DNA of 64,000 bases from Paenibacillus sp. MAEPY2 (GTDB lineage: Bacteria; Bacillota; Bacilli; Paenibacillales; Paenibacillaceae): the NCBI RefSeq assembly GCF_000499205.1, contig NZ_AWUK01000001.1, positions 1 through 64,000 of the forward strand. The letters run 5' to 3'. Both the position numbers and the translations under genes were made by a program. Shown here in pieces: positions 42,545 to 51,328 of the stretch. The first letter of the stretch is position 1. Each line of letters opens with the position of its first letter. Below the pieces are notes generated by a model that saw only the letters and a program-made list of their open reading frames with translations, was not told where the DNA came from and ran no database searches.

Positions 42545-43114
42545 ATGAAGTCTATTGAAAGCTATTTCGACCCATTTCCGGTATTGGAAACTGAACGAAC
42601 CTTCCTTAGACCCATTACCTATGATGATCTGGATGAGATGTACCGTTATTGCGCGGTTCCTGCTGTATCCGAGTACACAACCTGGGATGCACATCAGAGC
42701 AAGGAGGATACCAAAGCCTTTATTGATTTTGTCATGAGTCGATATGAGGTGGATAAGCTGGGACCATGGGGGATCGAGGATAAACAAACGAAGAAGCTGA
42801 TTGGCAGTTGCAACTATTTGGGGTGCGACAGCAACAGTATGAGGGTGGAATTGGGTTATGTGTTATCCAACGAGTACTGGGGTCGAGGCATCATGACGGA
42901 AGCGGTTAGCCGAATCATTCAATTTGGATTTGAAGACATCGGGTTGGAACGAATTCAGGCTAAATGTCTGGTCGGAAACATCGGTTCCGCAAAGGTCATG
43001 GAAAAGACCGGCATGAAATTCGAAGGAGTTTTACGGAATTATATGAAAATAAAAAACGAAATTCAGGATTTGAAAATGTATGCGATGACCAGAGAAGATT
43101 TTCAATTGTTATAA
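42545..43114 (+). CDS. GNAT-family N-acetyltransferase (RimJ/RimL type)
   Basis: A 189-residue acetyltransferase. TERTFLRPITYDDLDEMYRY opens the RimJ-like fold; VELGYVLSNEYWGRGIMTEA is the acetyl-CoA loop (R/G-x-x-G pattern) and SAKVMEKTGMKFEG the C-terminal motif. RimJ/L enzymes acetylate the N-termini of ribosomal proteins, but most members have other substrates. AACCCGGGGAGG precedes the ATG. Confidence 0.9.
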   Translation: MKSIESYFDPFPVLETERTFLRPITYDDLDEMYRYCAVPAVSEYTTWDAHQSKEDTKAFIDFVMSRYEVDKLGPWGIEDKQTKKLIGSCNYLGCDSNSMRVELGYVLSNEYWGRGIMTEAVSRIIQFGFEDIGLERIQAKCLVGNIGSAKVMEKTGMKFEGVLRNYMKIKNEIQDLKMYAMTREDFQLL

Positions 43115-43143
43115 CCTGCTGAACATGTTTGAAAGGAATGTTA

Positions 43144-43773
43144 ATGTTGACCAAAGGAATACTATTTGTTGTTCTTTTTATGACTCTTTTAAGTAACTCT
43201 GAAGTATCCGATAGTCTGTCCGAAGTCTCTAATCTGCCTCCTGCGCCTATGATATTTACAGAAGAAGAATTTAAAGTTCAGAATAAAGCAAAGAATATCA
43301 CCATTCAAATCGGAGATACTCGAGCAGAGGTTGAGCAGCAGTTGGGGAAACACGTGGATTATTATTATCATACGAATGTTTACCAATACACAGGTATGTG
43401 GATTCATTACAAAGAAGGAATTGTGGATGGAATCGTGATCGATGATGCGGCAGCAAACTCCAAAAAATATAAAACGCCAAGTGGCATAGGTTATGGCAGT
43501 ACAATTCAAGAAGTAATCCAGCAATACGGAAAGAAAGCCTTTATTGATTCTAATCAAAGAAAAGTACGCTCAATTACGTATCTCATGGAGAGAGATAAAC
43601 AAGGCAACTACAGTGTAATAACGTCATTTGATAAATTCGCACTTGAAGGAGGCTATGAAAATTTGATGATTTTATCCATGGTGCTTGATCAGCAAAGACG
43701 TGTGTCATTCTTGATGATCGCAGACTATGAATTTGCATATCATCCTGAACATAGATGGACTGAAACTCAATAA
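43144..43773 (+). CDS. Secreted protein of unknown function
   Basis: A 209-residue protein with an N-terminal hydrophobic signal (LTKGILFVVLFMTLLSNS), then IQIGDTRAEVEQQLGKHVD and later GYGSTIQEVIQQYGKKAF, two similar segments that suggest a tandem repeat domain like the BLIP/SmpA-type (PepSY-like) repeats. The start is ATG 43144; AAAGGA is six bases upstream. No enzyme motif. Confidence 0.65.
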   Translation: MLTKGILFVVLFMTLLSNSEVSDSLSEVSNLPPAPMIFTEEEFKVQNKAKNITIQIGDTRAEVEQQLGKHVDYYYHTNVYQYTGMWIHYKEGIVDGIVIDDAAANSKKYKTPSGIGYGSTIQEVIQQYGKKAFIDSNQRKVRSITYLMERDKQGNYSVITSFDKFALEGGYENLMILSMVLDQQRRVSFLMIADYEFAYHPEHRWTETQ

Positions 43774-43898
43774 AATGGCTGGGGGTTACTCTGTTCTTCA
43801 CATCCCAACGTACATAATGTCATATCGAGCATCGACCGGGATCCGCTATAATCTCCAAGTTGAAAAAACATGGATAAGGAATCGGGAGGCACATCAAA

Positions 43899-44867
43899 TT
43901 GACAGCGAAAAACAGATATAAATCACTGGAGCTTGAAACACCCGGCGTATATGAATTGGAAGGACTGGAGGTCGGTGTGACCTCCAATTGCAATTACAAA
44001 TGCGACTATTGCTGCGCATACAATCGGGACGATGGGCAATGCATAAGCGGTCAGGAGGTTATCCGAATTATCCGTGAACTTCCTCAGCTCAAGCGGGTGC
44101 GTTTATCCGGGGGAGAGGTGACCCTGAAATATCAGGGTTGCCTGGAGATTGTGAACTATTGCGGGGCACATGGCATCGACACGCAGTTAAATACCAATGC
44201 CAGCCTGCTGACGGAAGAACGAATTCATGCCTTGCGTGATGCGGGCTTATCCAATATTCATATTTCGTTCAATTATACGGACCCGGATGCATATGCCGCC
44301 TATTATCGTGTACATCCCCGCATGTATGAGCGATTGGAGCACAACATCCGTCTTTGTACTGAGGCGGGGCTGGAAACCGTATTGGAGACGCTGCTATTTG
44401 AAGGTACCCAGGCAAACATGCAGGCCATTAGCGATAAAGTCTATGATCTGGGTGTACGCATCCATGAAATCCAGAACAGCATCTTGATGCCGCATAGCCA
44501 GTGGAGCCAGATTGTCACCAAGGAGTCACTCATCCACTCCGTAAACGAGCTAATCAAGCACAAGAAGCAAGATATGACGTTATATTTTACCTGTATGGTT
44601 CGTTTTGCCGAAAAATTGGGTTTGAATGAACAGCCGGGTGTGTACTTCTCCAATTGTGTGGATGGAACCAAACAGCTTCATTTGCATGGCAACGGGGATA
44701 TTCTCATTTGTGAGTTATGCCATCCAGTTGTCATTGGTAATATCTATCAGGGAACGTCCTTGAAGGATATTTATACCAAACAGCCGCAATCGTTAACGGA
44801 TTATCTGGAAAAGCAGCCCTGCCCTGCATACGATGCTCTTTTTGCAGGCGAACAACAACGTTTATAA
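43899..44867 (+). CDS. Radical SAM protein with C-terminal Cys cluster
   Basis: A 322-residue protein. C31-x3-C35-x2-C38 in TSNCNYKCDYCCAYN binds the SAM-cleaving 4Fe-4S cluster; VRLSGGEVTL is the GGE motif; a MoaA-like barrel follows. Later Cys residues (FTCMVRF, SNCVDG, ICELCHP, PCPAYD) look like a SPASM/auxiliary-cluster region. The start is TTG 43899 with GGGAGG upstream. It is upstream of a phosphodiester glycosidase and a glycosyltransferase, which suggests modification of a surface polymer or peptide; substrate unknown. Confidence 0.85.
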   Translation: MTAKNRYKSLELETPGVYELEGLEVGVTSNCNYKCDYCCAYNRDDGQCISGQEVIRIIRELPQLKRVRLSGGEVTLKYQGCLEIVNYCGAHGIDTQLNTNASLLTEERIHALRDAGLSNIHISFNYTDPDAYAAYYRVHPRMYERLEHNIRLCTEAGLETVLETLLFEGTQANMQAISDKVYDLGVRIHEIQNSILMPHSQWSQIVTKESLIHSVNELIKHKKQDMTLYFTCMVRFAEKLGLNEQPGVYFSNCVDGTKQLHLHGNGDILICELCHPVVIGNIYQGTSLKDIYTKQPQSLTDYLEKQPCPAYDALFAGEQQRL

Positions 44868-44943
44868 AAGGCGGTTCAACTCTGAACTGTGCCTGTTGGG
44901 TTTATACATATGTAGGATAAAATCCATTCATCATCATTTAATC

Positions 44944-44992
44944 AGAAGGTTGCATGATCTCCTCGACGGAGACAGCGCGATCTTCTTTTTTT
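44944..44992 (+). terminator. Terminator after the radical SAM gene
   Basis: AGAAG...CTTCT and the inner TCTCC-TCGA-CGGAGA stem are followed by T7. Confidence 0.7.
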
Positions 44993-45073
44993 GCGTTCTC
45001 ATGTTTCAGATTCATTTAAGCTATCCGACCTATCATGAGCCTTAAGAACTTTATTAAGAGGTGAATTTCACGT

Positions 45074-46075
45074 ATGACGATGCACAGAGAACCCAACCAG
45101 CGCAACAATGAGAACAACAAACTTAACACGAAACCCAAGTCCAGACGGAAATGGATGATCCTTACGCTTGTCATCATACTGGGGCTAGGCACAGTGATAT
45201 ACAGTTTGGCGAACCGGTATTTGATTCGACATGTAGAAGTAGTAGTGGCAGACGATAACACTGCAGCGGTCAGCAGCGATTCAAACACGGCTGAGGTTAA
45301 CGCAACCGAAGTGAATGCAACGTCAGATGACTGGAACTACTCCAGCGATGATATGCAGGTCAAGATCGACAAAGTGCAGACGAGTTCCGGCTCGGACCAG
45401 ATTACGTATTACGTCGCAGATGTACAGATGACGGACGCGAGCAGTCTGAAATCGGCTTTGGCAGATAACAGCTTTGGCACGAATATTACCGAAAACACTT
45501 CAGAAATTGCAGCGGCCAACAATGCGATCTTTGCAATCAATGGAGACTACTACGGTTTCCGCGACGATGGCGTGATTATCCGTAATGGTACGGTATATCG
45601 GGATGATCCGGTGCGTGATGCGATGGCGCTATTCAGTGACGGTACGATGAAGACGTACAACGAAACGGAAGTTTCCTCATCGGAACTGCTGGCAGAAGGT
45701 GCGACGAATACATTATCTTTTGGACCGATTCTGATACAGAACGGTGAGATTGTAAGTGATTTTAGCAGTGTGAAAATTGATAACAACTTTGGTAACCGAT
45801 CGATCCAGGATGCGAACCCAAGAACCGGGATCGGTATGATTGCCCCCAATCATTATATGTTCGTTGTGGTGGACGGACGGCAGGATGACAGCCGCGGCAT
45901 GACACTCGCTGAGCTTGCAGATGTCATGAAAGGTCTTGGAGCAACAGAAGCCTACAATCTGGACGGCGGCGGTTCATCCACCATGTACTTCATGGGTCGG
46001 GTTGTCAACAATCCACTGGGCAAAAATCAGGAACGTGGCGTAAGTGACATCCTTTATCTGAAGGAGGGGCAATAA
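45074..46075 (+). CDS. Phosphodiester glycosidase family protein (NAGPA domain), membrane-anchored
   Basis: A 333-residue protein. A Lys/Arg-rich N-terminus is followed by one TM (about 30-48) and an extracellular NAGPA domain (100-333): FAINGDYYGFRDDGVIIRNG, NPRTGIGMI and AYNLDGGGSSTMYFMG, which contain the conserved residues of the family. NAGPA-type enzymes remove GlcNAc from phosphodiesters, and bacterial members act on cell-wall polymers. It overlaps the GT2-GtrA gene nearly end to start (two-base gap), so the two work together. Confidence 0.9.
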   Translation: MTMHREPNQRNNENNKLNTKPKSRRKWMILTLVIILGLGTVIYSLANRYLIRHVEVVVADDNTAAVSSDSNTAEVNATEVNATSDDWNYSSDDMQVKIDKVQTSSGSDQITYYVADVQMTDASSLKSALADNSFGTNITENTSEIAAANNAIFAINGDYYGFRDDGVIIRNGTVYRDDPVRDAMALFSDGTMKTYNETEVSSSELLAEGATNTLSFGPILIQNGEIVSDFSSVKIDNNFGNRSIQDANPRTGIGMIAPNHYMFVVVDGRQDDSRGMTLAELADVMKGLGATEAYNLDGGGSSTMYFMGRVVNNPLGKNQERGVSDILYLKEGQ

Positions 46076-46077
46076 TC

Positions 46078-47091
46078 ATGACGATATTAATTCCATCATA
46101 CGAACCGGATGTTCGTTTATTAAATCTCGTTTTACAGTTGCAGACGTTTAAGTTAGGACCCATTGTTATTGTAGATGATGGCAGCGGCCCAGGTTATCGG
46201 GGGATTTTCGAGACGGCAGAAGCCTATGGGTGCACGGTCCTGACACATACGGTCAATTTGGGCAAGGGACGTGCGCTCAAGACAGGCTTTCAACATATCA
46301 AGGAACATGGGCCACAGGGCGGAATTGTGTGCGCGGACAGTGACGGACAGCATCTCCCACATGATATCAAACGCATTTTTGATGTACTATTGGAGCAGAC
46401 CATCCCCGGCATGGTACTGGGTAGCCGTCGTTTTAGTGGAGCCATTCCAGAGCGCAGTCGTTTCGGAAATACGGTCACACGAGGTGTCTTTTCTCTCACA
46501 ACAGGTACTAAAGTATATGATACACAGACAGGCCTGCGAGGTTTTCCGTACTCCATGCTGGACTGGCTGTGTCAGATTCCGGGGGAACGATTTGAATACG
46601 AGATGAACATGCTGCTAACAGCGCATAAAGAAGGGTATGAGATTACGGAAGAGTTTATTGATACGGTCTATCTGGATCATAACAAATCCTCTCATTTTCG
46701 CCCGTTGGTCGATTCATTCCGCATTTATATGCCGATTCTGATGTTCAGTACGTCTTCGGTGTTATCGGCCCTGATTGATTTTGGCTTATTGTTCGTGATT
46801 CAATATTTCACGCATAATCTGTTCCTATCGGTGGTTGCAGCGAGACTTTGCAGCTCCATCTTCAACTATACGATCAATCGGAAGTATGTATTTTCAACCG
46901 GGAAAACGTCTAGGGTCCGTCAGTCTTTACCGAAATACTTCTCGCTGGTCATTCTGGTTCTGCTGTTAAATTACGGATTGCTATACTTCTACAATGAAAA
47001 GCTCATTATCCCGCTGATTGCAGCCAAGCTGTTAACCGAGGTGTCGATCTTTGTGTTCAGCTATTGGGCGCAGCGCAGATTTGTGTATTAA
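46078..47091 (+). CDS. Bifunctional GT2 glycosyltransferase/GtrA-family protein
   Basis: A 337-residue protein. Residues 1-215 are a GT-A-fold glycosyltransferase with IPSYEPDVRLLNLVLQLQ, IVDDGSG, ADSDGQHLP (DxD-like metal site) and TGLRGFPYSML. Residues 220-337 are a GtrA domain with four TM helices. GtrA-like proteins help move polyprenyl-linked sugars across the membrane, as in teichoic acid or O-antigen modification. With the preceding phosphodiester glycosidase it suggests a glycan-modification pathway. A terminator follows. Confidence 0.9.
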   Translation: MTILIPSYEPDVRLLNLVLQLQTFKLGPIVIVDDGSGPGYRGIFETAEAYGCTVLTHTVNLGKGRALKTGFQHIKEHGPQGGIVCADSDGQHLPHDIKRIFDVLLEQTIPGMVLGSRRFSGAIPERSRFGNTVTRGVFSLTTGTKVYDTQTGLRGFPYSMLDWLCQIPGERFEYEMNMLLTAHKEGYEITEEFIDTVYLDHNKSSHFRPLVDSFRIYMPILMFSTSSVLSALIDFGLLFVIQYFTHNLFLSVVAARLCSSIFNYTINRKYVFSTGKTSRVRQSLPKYFSLVILVLLLNYGLLYFYNEKLIIPLIAAKLLTEVSIFVFSYWAQRRFVY

Positions 47092-47102
47092 ACTCAAACT
47101 CA

Positions 47103-47137
47103 GAGAGAGTAAGCATACCGCTTGCTCTCTTTTTTTC
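47103..47137 (+). terminator. Rho-independent terminator
   Basis: AGAGAGTAAGC, loop ATACC, GCTTGCTCTCT (one mismatch), then T7. Confidence 0.85.
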
Positions 47138-47184
47138 AATCAAAACCGTTTCATGTTAACTGTGTTATGGGGTACGATGGAGGT

Positions 47185-47294
47185 AGTTGGGATTTTCCTC
47201 TAATCGCAGTTGCCCCCAAATTTCAAATGATGTTTTAGCCGAAGAAATTAGGGGGCAAAGGCGAACGCTGACGCTTTTCCGGAATTGCTTCGTG
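47185..47294. repeat. Dispersed intergenic palindrome, copy B
   Basis: TTGCCCCCAAATTT (47210-47223) pairs with AAATTAGGGGGCAA (47246-47259); AAAGGCGAACGCT and CCGGAATTGCTTCGTGC follow. Copies A and C share this layout. It lies between the GT2-GtrA gene and the PTS block. Confidence 0.6.
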
Positions 47295-47370
47295 CTCACC
47301 CCTACCTCATAAACCAAAAGAAGACATGGCCACTCGAAAGAATATCTGCGCTTCTTGGTTAACAAAAAAA

Positions 47371-47412
47371 GGTCGAGAACAGGGTGAACCTACCCTTGTT
47401 CTCGACCTTTTT
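47371..47412. terminator. Terminator hairpin of the PTS operon
   Basis: GGTCGAGAACAGGG pairs with CCCTTGTTCTCGACC, with A7 before and T5 after, so it can act on both strands; it lies just past the minus-strand EIICB stop at 47434. An almost identical hairpin is at 55788. Confidence 0.85.
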
Positions 47413-47433
47413 AAACTCAAAGGAGGACGAGCG

Positions 47434-48891
47434 TTACATCAGCTTCTTAATCTCATCCTTCAGAATTTCGGACTGGGTGCCGAAGATGACCTGCACAGCT
47501 CCGCCACCGAGCCTCATGATGCCGGAAGCGCCAAGCTGTTTGAGCGCCTGGTCGTTGACGGCTTTGTCGTCCCTAACAACAAGTCGGAGGCGAGTGATGC
47601 AGGCGTCGATGCTCTCGATATTATCTGTTCCCCCGATCTCGGCGAGCACTTTGCCAGCCTTGGTGTCGGCAGATGCCGCTGCCACGGCGGAAGCATCAGT
47701 GGGGACATCGGCATCATCAGCGTCATCCTCGCGCCCCGGCGTTTTCAGGTTGAACTTCACAATCATGAACCGGAACAGGAAATAATAGACGACCGCAAAT
47801 GCGAGTCCGACCGGGATCATGAGCAGCGGATTGGTCGACAGCTTCATGTTCACGAGGTAATCGATCAGACCTGCCGAGAAGGCGAAGCCCAGCTTAACAT
47901 TCAGCAGGTACATGATCAGGGCCGCTGCACCGGTAAGAATAGCGTGCACCACATACAGCAGAGGCGCCGCAAACATGAAGGAGAACTCGAGCGGCTCGGT
48001 AATACCCGTTAAGAACGAAGCCACCGCTGCGCCGATAAAGATCGAAGCGACCATTTTGCGCTTTTCAGGCCGGGCTGTATGAATCAAGGCAAGCGCCGCC
48101 GCCGGAAGAGCGAACATCATAATCGGGAAGAATCCAGACATGAACATGCCTGCCGTAGGGTCTCCGTTGAAGAAGCGGGTCAGGTCGCCGTGCACGACTT
48201 CCCCGGCTGCATTGGTATAATCTCCGATCTGGAACCAGGCGATGGAGTTGAGGACATGATGCAGACCGAGCGGGATGAGCAGGCGGTTGGCGATCATGAA
48301 CACCATGGAGCCAACGCCGCCAAAGCCTACAATCCAGGCGCCGAAAGCGCCGATGGCATCCTGAATCGGGCTCCAGATCATGCCGAACAGGATGGCCAAC
48401 ACCAGCATGGAGCCGGCGGTGACCATCGGCACAAAGCGTTTGCCGGAGAAGAAGCCGAGCCAGTCAGGAAGCTTGATATTGTGGTATTTTTTATACATAT
48501 AGGCTGCAAGTAGTCCGGCAAATATCCCGCCCAATACGCCCATATCCAGTTTGACATCGTCAGGAATATAGCCGAATACACCTGGAACGGCTCCCAGAAT
48601 CCGCGTCAGCACCATATAAGCGATCAGGGCGGAAAGCGCGGCGACCGCATCCCCCGCCAGTCCGATTGCCACCCCGATGGCGAAGATGAGCGCAAGGTTG
48701 CCGAAGATCGCCCCCGCCCCCTCATTCAGGAATGGAACTACATACTGATTGAGAAATCCCCCTATCACGGGTCCGAGCGGAATGTCCTTTTCATAATTAA
48801 GAAGACCCAAGCCTTGAAGAATACCTGCCGCAGGCAGGGTTGCTACAGGAAGCATCAGGGATCTTCCCAGCTTTTGCAGTACTTTCAGCAT
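47434..48891 (-). CDS. PTS glucose/N-acetylglucosamine-type transporter subunit EIICB
   Basis: A 485-residue protein. Residues 1-370 are the EIIC domain, with membrane helices and the sugar-binding GITEPLEFSFMFAAPLLY loop. Residues 405-485 are EIIB, with IESIDACITRLRLVVRD (phosphorylated Cys). It imports and phosphorylates glucose or GlcNAc; NagE or PtsG could both fit. It has no EIIA of its own: a separate EIIA gene lies 30 bases upstream. GC content is visibly higher than in the flanking accessory genes. It is the third gene of the glcT operon. Confidence 0.9.
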   Translation of the reverse strand: MLKVLQKLGRSLMLPVATLPAAGILQGLGLLNYEKDIPLGPVIGGFLNQYVVPFLNEGAGAIFGNLALIFAIGVAIGLAGDAVAALSALIAYMVLTRILGAVPGVFGYIPDDVKLDMGVLGGIFAGLLAAYMYKKYHNIKLPDWLGFFSGKRFVPMVTAGSMLVLAILFGMIWSPIQDAIGAFGAWIVGFGGVGSMVFMIANRLLIPLGLHHVLNSIAWFQIGDYTNAAGEVVHGDLTRFFNGDPTAGMFMSGFFPIMMFALPAAALALIHTARPEKRKMVASIFIGAAVASFLTGITEPLEFSFMFAAPLLYVVHAILTGAAALIMYLLNVKLGFAFSAGLIDYLVNMKLSTNPLLMIPVGLAFAVVYYFLFRFMIVKFNLKTPGREDDADDADVPTDASAVAAASADTKAGKVLAEIGGTDNIESIDACITRLRLVVRDDKAVNDQALKQLGASGIMRLGGGAVQVIFGTQSEILKDEIKKLM

Positions 48892-48921
48892 ATTGTTCTT
48901 CCTTTCTTTTCCAGATTTATG

Positions 48922-49428
48922 TTATTTGGGCAAGCTGACTTTCATGATAGTTCCCAAGCCTGCTTCTACATTGCCATACTCCGGGTGTGACTCCCACGGC
49001 TGTTCTGCCGCATTCGCAACGATGACAGGGGTGATGACCGGATAACCGGCCGAAGCGATCGCATTCAGGTCAAATTCGATCAGGGTCTGACCGACAGCGA
49101 CCTGATCCCCGGTCTGCACTTGGGGTGTGAAGCCCTGTCCTTTCAGGCTGACAGTATTCATACCGATATGCAGCAGCAGCTGCAGCCCGGAAGCATGCTC
49201 AATCATTACGGCATGATGCGATTTGATCAGGTGCACCACAGTGCCGTCGATAGGGGCGACCAGCCTGCCCTCCTGGGGAATCACTGCAACTCCCGGTCCC
49301 ATAAGTCCTTGCGCGAACGCTTCGTCAGGCACTTCTTCCAAACTGACGCAGGTTCCGGTGAGTGGGGAGGCGACGGATATCGTCTCAGATGTTTTGGCAG
49401 ATTTGTTGTTTTTCCATTTCCAGATCAT
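48922..49428 (-). CDS. crr: PTS glucose-specific EIIA component
   Basis: A 168-residue EIIA-Glc domain. ASPLTGTCVSLEEVPDEAFA opens the domain; HAVMIEHASGLQLLLHIGMN contains the two active-site His residues (the second is phosphorylated). It is a soluble phosphocarrier between HPr and the EIIB domain of the downstream gene, split from it rather than fused. It overlaps glcT by four bases (ATGA). Confidence 0.93.
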   Translation of the reverse strand: MIWKWKNNKSAKTSETISVASPLTGTCVSLEEVPDEAFAQGLMGPGVAVIPQEGRLVAPIDGTVVHLIKSHHAVMIEHASGLQLLLHIGMNTVSLKGQGFTPQVQTGDQVAVGQTLIEFDLNAIASAGYPVITPVIVANAAEQPWESHPEYGNVEAGLGTIMKVSLPK

Positions 49429-50309
49429 TGTGTGTTGTCCTTTCTGTTGTTGGTTTTGGCATGGGTTTGAAAAAGTCGGTATAAATGCATGGCGAGAAAA
49501 GCCGTTTCTTCCTCGGGTACCTCTGTACCCAAATCCTCGGCCATTACAGCGCTCATTTTTCTGGCCAGCTGGTATTCGGACGGATACTCATTTTGCACAT
49601 ATGGTGCGAAGGTGGGGGCCGTCATCGGCTGCTGATACAGGCGTTCCATGGAGAAGCGCAGGTGTATCATGAGTCTTGCCTGGCTAAGGCTGCCCTGCTC
49701 AAAGCGAACGCCACCCTCCTCTTCAATAATGGACTGAAGCTTGCTGATCACATTTGATACCTTAACCAGCTGTCCGACAGGAACGTGGTTTACGGAGGAG
49801 TACACATGGTATGTCAGGAACCCGGCCTCATCCTCCGGGACCTCTACGCCAAAGGCCTCTCCGATCATGGCCGCTGCTTCCGAGGCGATTTCGAATTCTT
49901 TCGGAAAACTGAGCTTTGTCTCCATAAGGAAAGGATTCAGAATCTCCATCCCGTTGCGGATCCGATATAAGGTGAACTGAATATGACTCGGAAGAGCAAG
50001 GTAGATCTTGTCATTCAGCTTGCCGGGAAACTGCTCAGTGATGAGACGGATAATCCGGTCAGAGATGTCGATGACATTCGGGTCCAAGTCCTTCATCAGC
50101 TCCTGCGCCTGCCCCCATTCCTCCCGGTCCTCCAGCCGGAACCTTTTCTCAATCCGAGGATCATCGGCCTGAACGGTGCTTTCCCCCTTGAACGCAAATC
50201 CCAACCCTTTGCCGATCAGCACGTACTCCTTGGTATTCTGGTGCGACCGGGCCAGAACAATATTGCTGCCGACGACCCGCTCCACCTGCAGCATCATTCC
50301 TTTACTCAC
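49425..50309 (-). CDS. glcT: Transcriptional antiterminator, BglG/GlcT type
   Basis: A 294-residue regulator: CAT RNA-binding domain (1-60, with VERVVGSNIVLARSHQNTKE), PRD1 (about 70-180, LPSHIQFTLYRI and FLTYHVYSS) and PRD2 (185-290, RLMIHLRFSMERL and AFLAMHLYRL). The PRD His residues are phosphorylated by the PTS. It binds the RAT hairpin upstream of this operon and prevents termination when sugar is present. The start is GTG 50309 with AGGAGG nine bases upstream. It is the first gene of the operon it controls. Confidence 0.92.
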   Translation of the reverse strand: MSKGMMLQVERVVGSNIVLARSHQNTKEYVLIGKGLGFAFKGESTVQADDPRIEKRFRLEDREEWGQAQELMKDLDPNVIDISDRIIRLITEQFPGKLNDKIYLALPSHIQFTLYRIRNGMEILNPFLMETKLSFPKEFEIASEAAAMIGEAFGVEVPEDEAGFLTYHVYSSVNHVPVGQLVKVSNVISKLQSIIEEEGGVRFEQGSLSQARLMIHLRFSMERLYQQPMTAPTFAPYVQNEYPSEYQLARKMSAVMAEDLGTEVPEEETAFLAMHLYRLFQTHAKTNNRKDNTQ

Positions 50310-50333
50310 GGTTCACCGCCTCCTCGTTTCTAA

Positions 50334-50347
50334 AGTTAACGCTTTCA
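50334..50347 (-). promoter_or_regulatory. cre site (CcpA binding)
   Basis: On the minus strand TGAAAGCGTTAACT matches the catabolite-response consensus TGWAARCGYTWWCW at every position. It lies between the leader terminator and glcT, so CcpA could block elongation or initiation. Confidence 0.85.
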
Positions 50348-50364
50348 TTCAGGAACGACAAAAA

Positions 50365-50427
50365 GAGCCAAGAAGCGAGTATGGTCTCGTCGCTTCTTGG
50401 CTCATGCCCTCTGGGGTGGTAACACGC
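50365..50427 (-). promoter_or_regulatory. RAT antiterminator overlapping a leader terminator
   Basis: Minus strand: GCGTGTTACCACC..GAGGGCATGAGCC (50399-50427) is a ribonucleic antiterminator of the GlcT/SacT kind. It overlaps the start of a perfect 14-bp terminator stem GAGCCAAGAAGCGA/TCGCTTCTTGGCTC (50365-50378 with 50390-50403) followed by T5. GlcT binding would prevent the terminator from folding. Confidence 0.85.
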
Positions 50428-50466
50428 CAATTCATTTTATGTTTTTATATAATACGTTCTTCCTAC

Positions 50467-50496
50467 ATCATATAGGAGCTGATATGACTCCGTCAA
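50467..50496 (-). promoter_or_regulatory. Promoter of the glcT-crr-EIICB operon
   Basis: Minus strand TTGACG (50491-50496), an 18-base spacer and TATGAT (50467-50472), upstream of the RAT hairpin. Confidence 0.65.
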
Positions 50497-50575
50497 CCAT
50501 AATTTTGTCATCCGTCTGTTCGTCGTTTAATATAGGGAATGTGTAAATGAAAAGGTACCCTATAGGAGGCGAGAC

Positions 50576-51133
50576 ATGGCTTTTTACGGACAGCAGATTA
50601 TACCGGCTGCCAAGAACATGAAGCAGTTTGAAGCGATATTGGATAGTGATTACAAGTTCGGAGTATTTCTGGATACGCATGTGGCGCAGCTCCGCAACCT
50701 GTATCAGATGGCCCGCGGCAGGGAGAAGAATATGCTTCTGCATGCCGATCTGGTGCAGGGTTTGAAGAACGACGAATATGCGGCACAGTATCTTTGCCAG
50801 GAAATAAAGCCGTTTGGCATCATTTCCACCCGCGCCGGCGTCATTACAACAGCCAAGAAGAAGGGGATTTTGGCCATTCAGCGCCTGTTCATGCTGGATA
50901 CGATTGCGCTGGAGAAGAGCTACTCGCTGGTCAAGAAAACACAGCCGGATTTTATTGAGGTGTTACCCGGCGTCATGTCGCAAATGATTCCCGAGGTCAG
51001 TGAGCGGACAGGCATTCCCATTCTTGCCGGAGGGCTGATCCGTACTGTCGAGGAAGTGGAATTGGCGCTCGCTGCCGGGGCTACGGCGGTCACCACCTCG
51101 AATAAGAGTCTGTTCGATCAGTACAGTCTGTGA
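50576..51133 (+). CDS. glpP: Glycerol-3-phosphate-responsive antiterminator GlpP
   Basis: A 185-residue TIM-barrel-like protein with GIISTRAGVITTAKKKGIL, FIEVLPGVMSQMIPEVSE and PILAGGLIRTVEEVELALAAG, all typical of GlpP. It binds the leader mRNA of glp operons when glycerol-3-phosphate is present and lets transcription pass the leader terminators, which are seen at 51204 and 53774. AGGAGGCGAGAC precedes the ATG. It is followed by glpFK and glpD, the regulon it controls. Confidence 0.95.
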   Translation: MAFYGQQIIPAAKNMKQFEAILDSDYKFGVFLDTHVAQLRNLYQMARGREKNMLLHADLVQGLKNDEYAAQYLCQEIKPFGIISTRAGVITTAKKKGILAIQRLFMLDTIALEKSYSLVKKTQPDFIEVLPGVMSQMIPEVSERTGIPILAGGLIRTVEEVELALAAGATAVTTSNKSLFDQYSL

Positions 51134-51144
51134 AAAAAATCATG

Positions 51145-51173
51145 TTGACACCGCTTACATGTTACGATATGCT
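51145..51173 (+). promoter_or_regulatory. glpFK promoter with overlapping cre-like site
   Basis: TTGACA (51145-51150), 17 bases, TATGCT (51168-51173). TGACACCGCTTACA (51146-51159) matches the CcpA consensus in 12 of 14 positions and covers the -35, so catabolite repression is likely. Confidence 0.75.
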
Positions 51174-51180
51174 CAACTCA

Positions 51181-51270
51181 AGTTAATACACCGTGACGGA
51201 GACGAGGAGAGCCACACAGACATCCCATGCTGCAGCATGGGGGCGTTTTGTGACGGCTCTTCTCTTTTTT
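51181..51270 (+). promoter_or_regulatory. GlpP-dependent leader terminator of glpFK
   Basis: AGTTAATA at the 5' side (shared with the glpD leader) is followed by a long terminator: GAGGAGAGCC (51204-51213) with GGCTCTTCTC (51255-51264), inner CCCATGC/GCATGGG (51224-51241), and T6 ending at 51270. It lies between promoter and glpF. Confidence 0.8.
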
Positions 51271-51328
51271 GTGCGGTTGGAAGTGGTTACACGAAGTTTG
51301 CTAGGGAAATTAAGGGGGGGATAGGATT

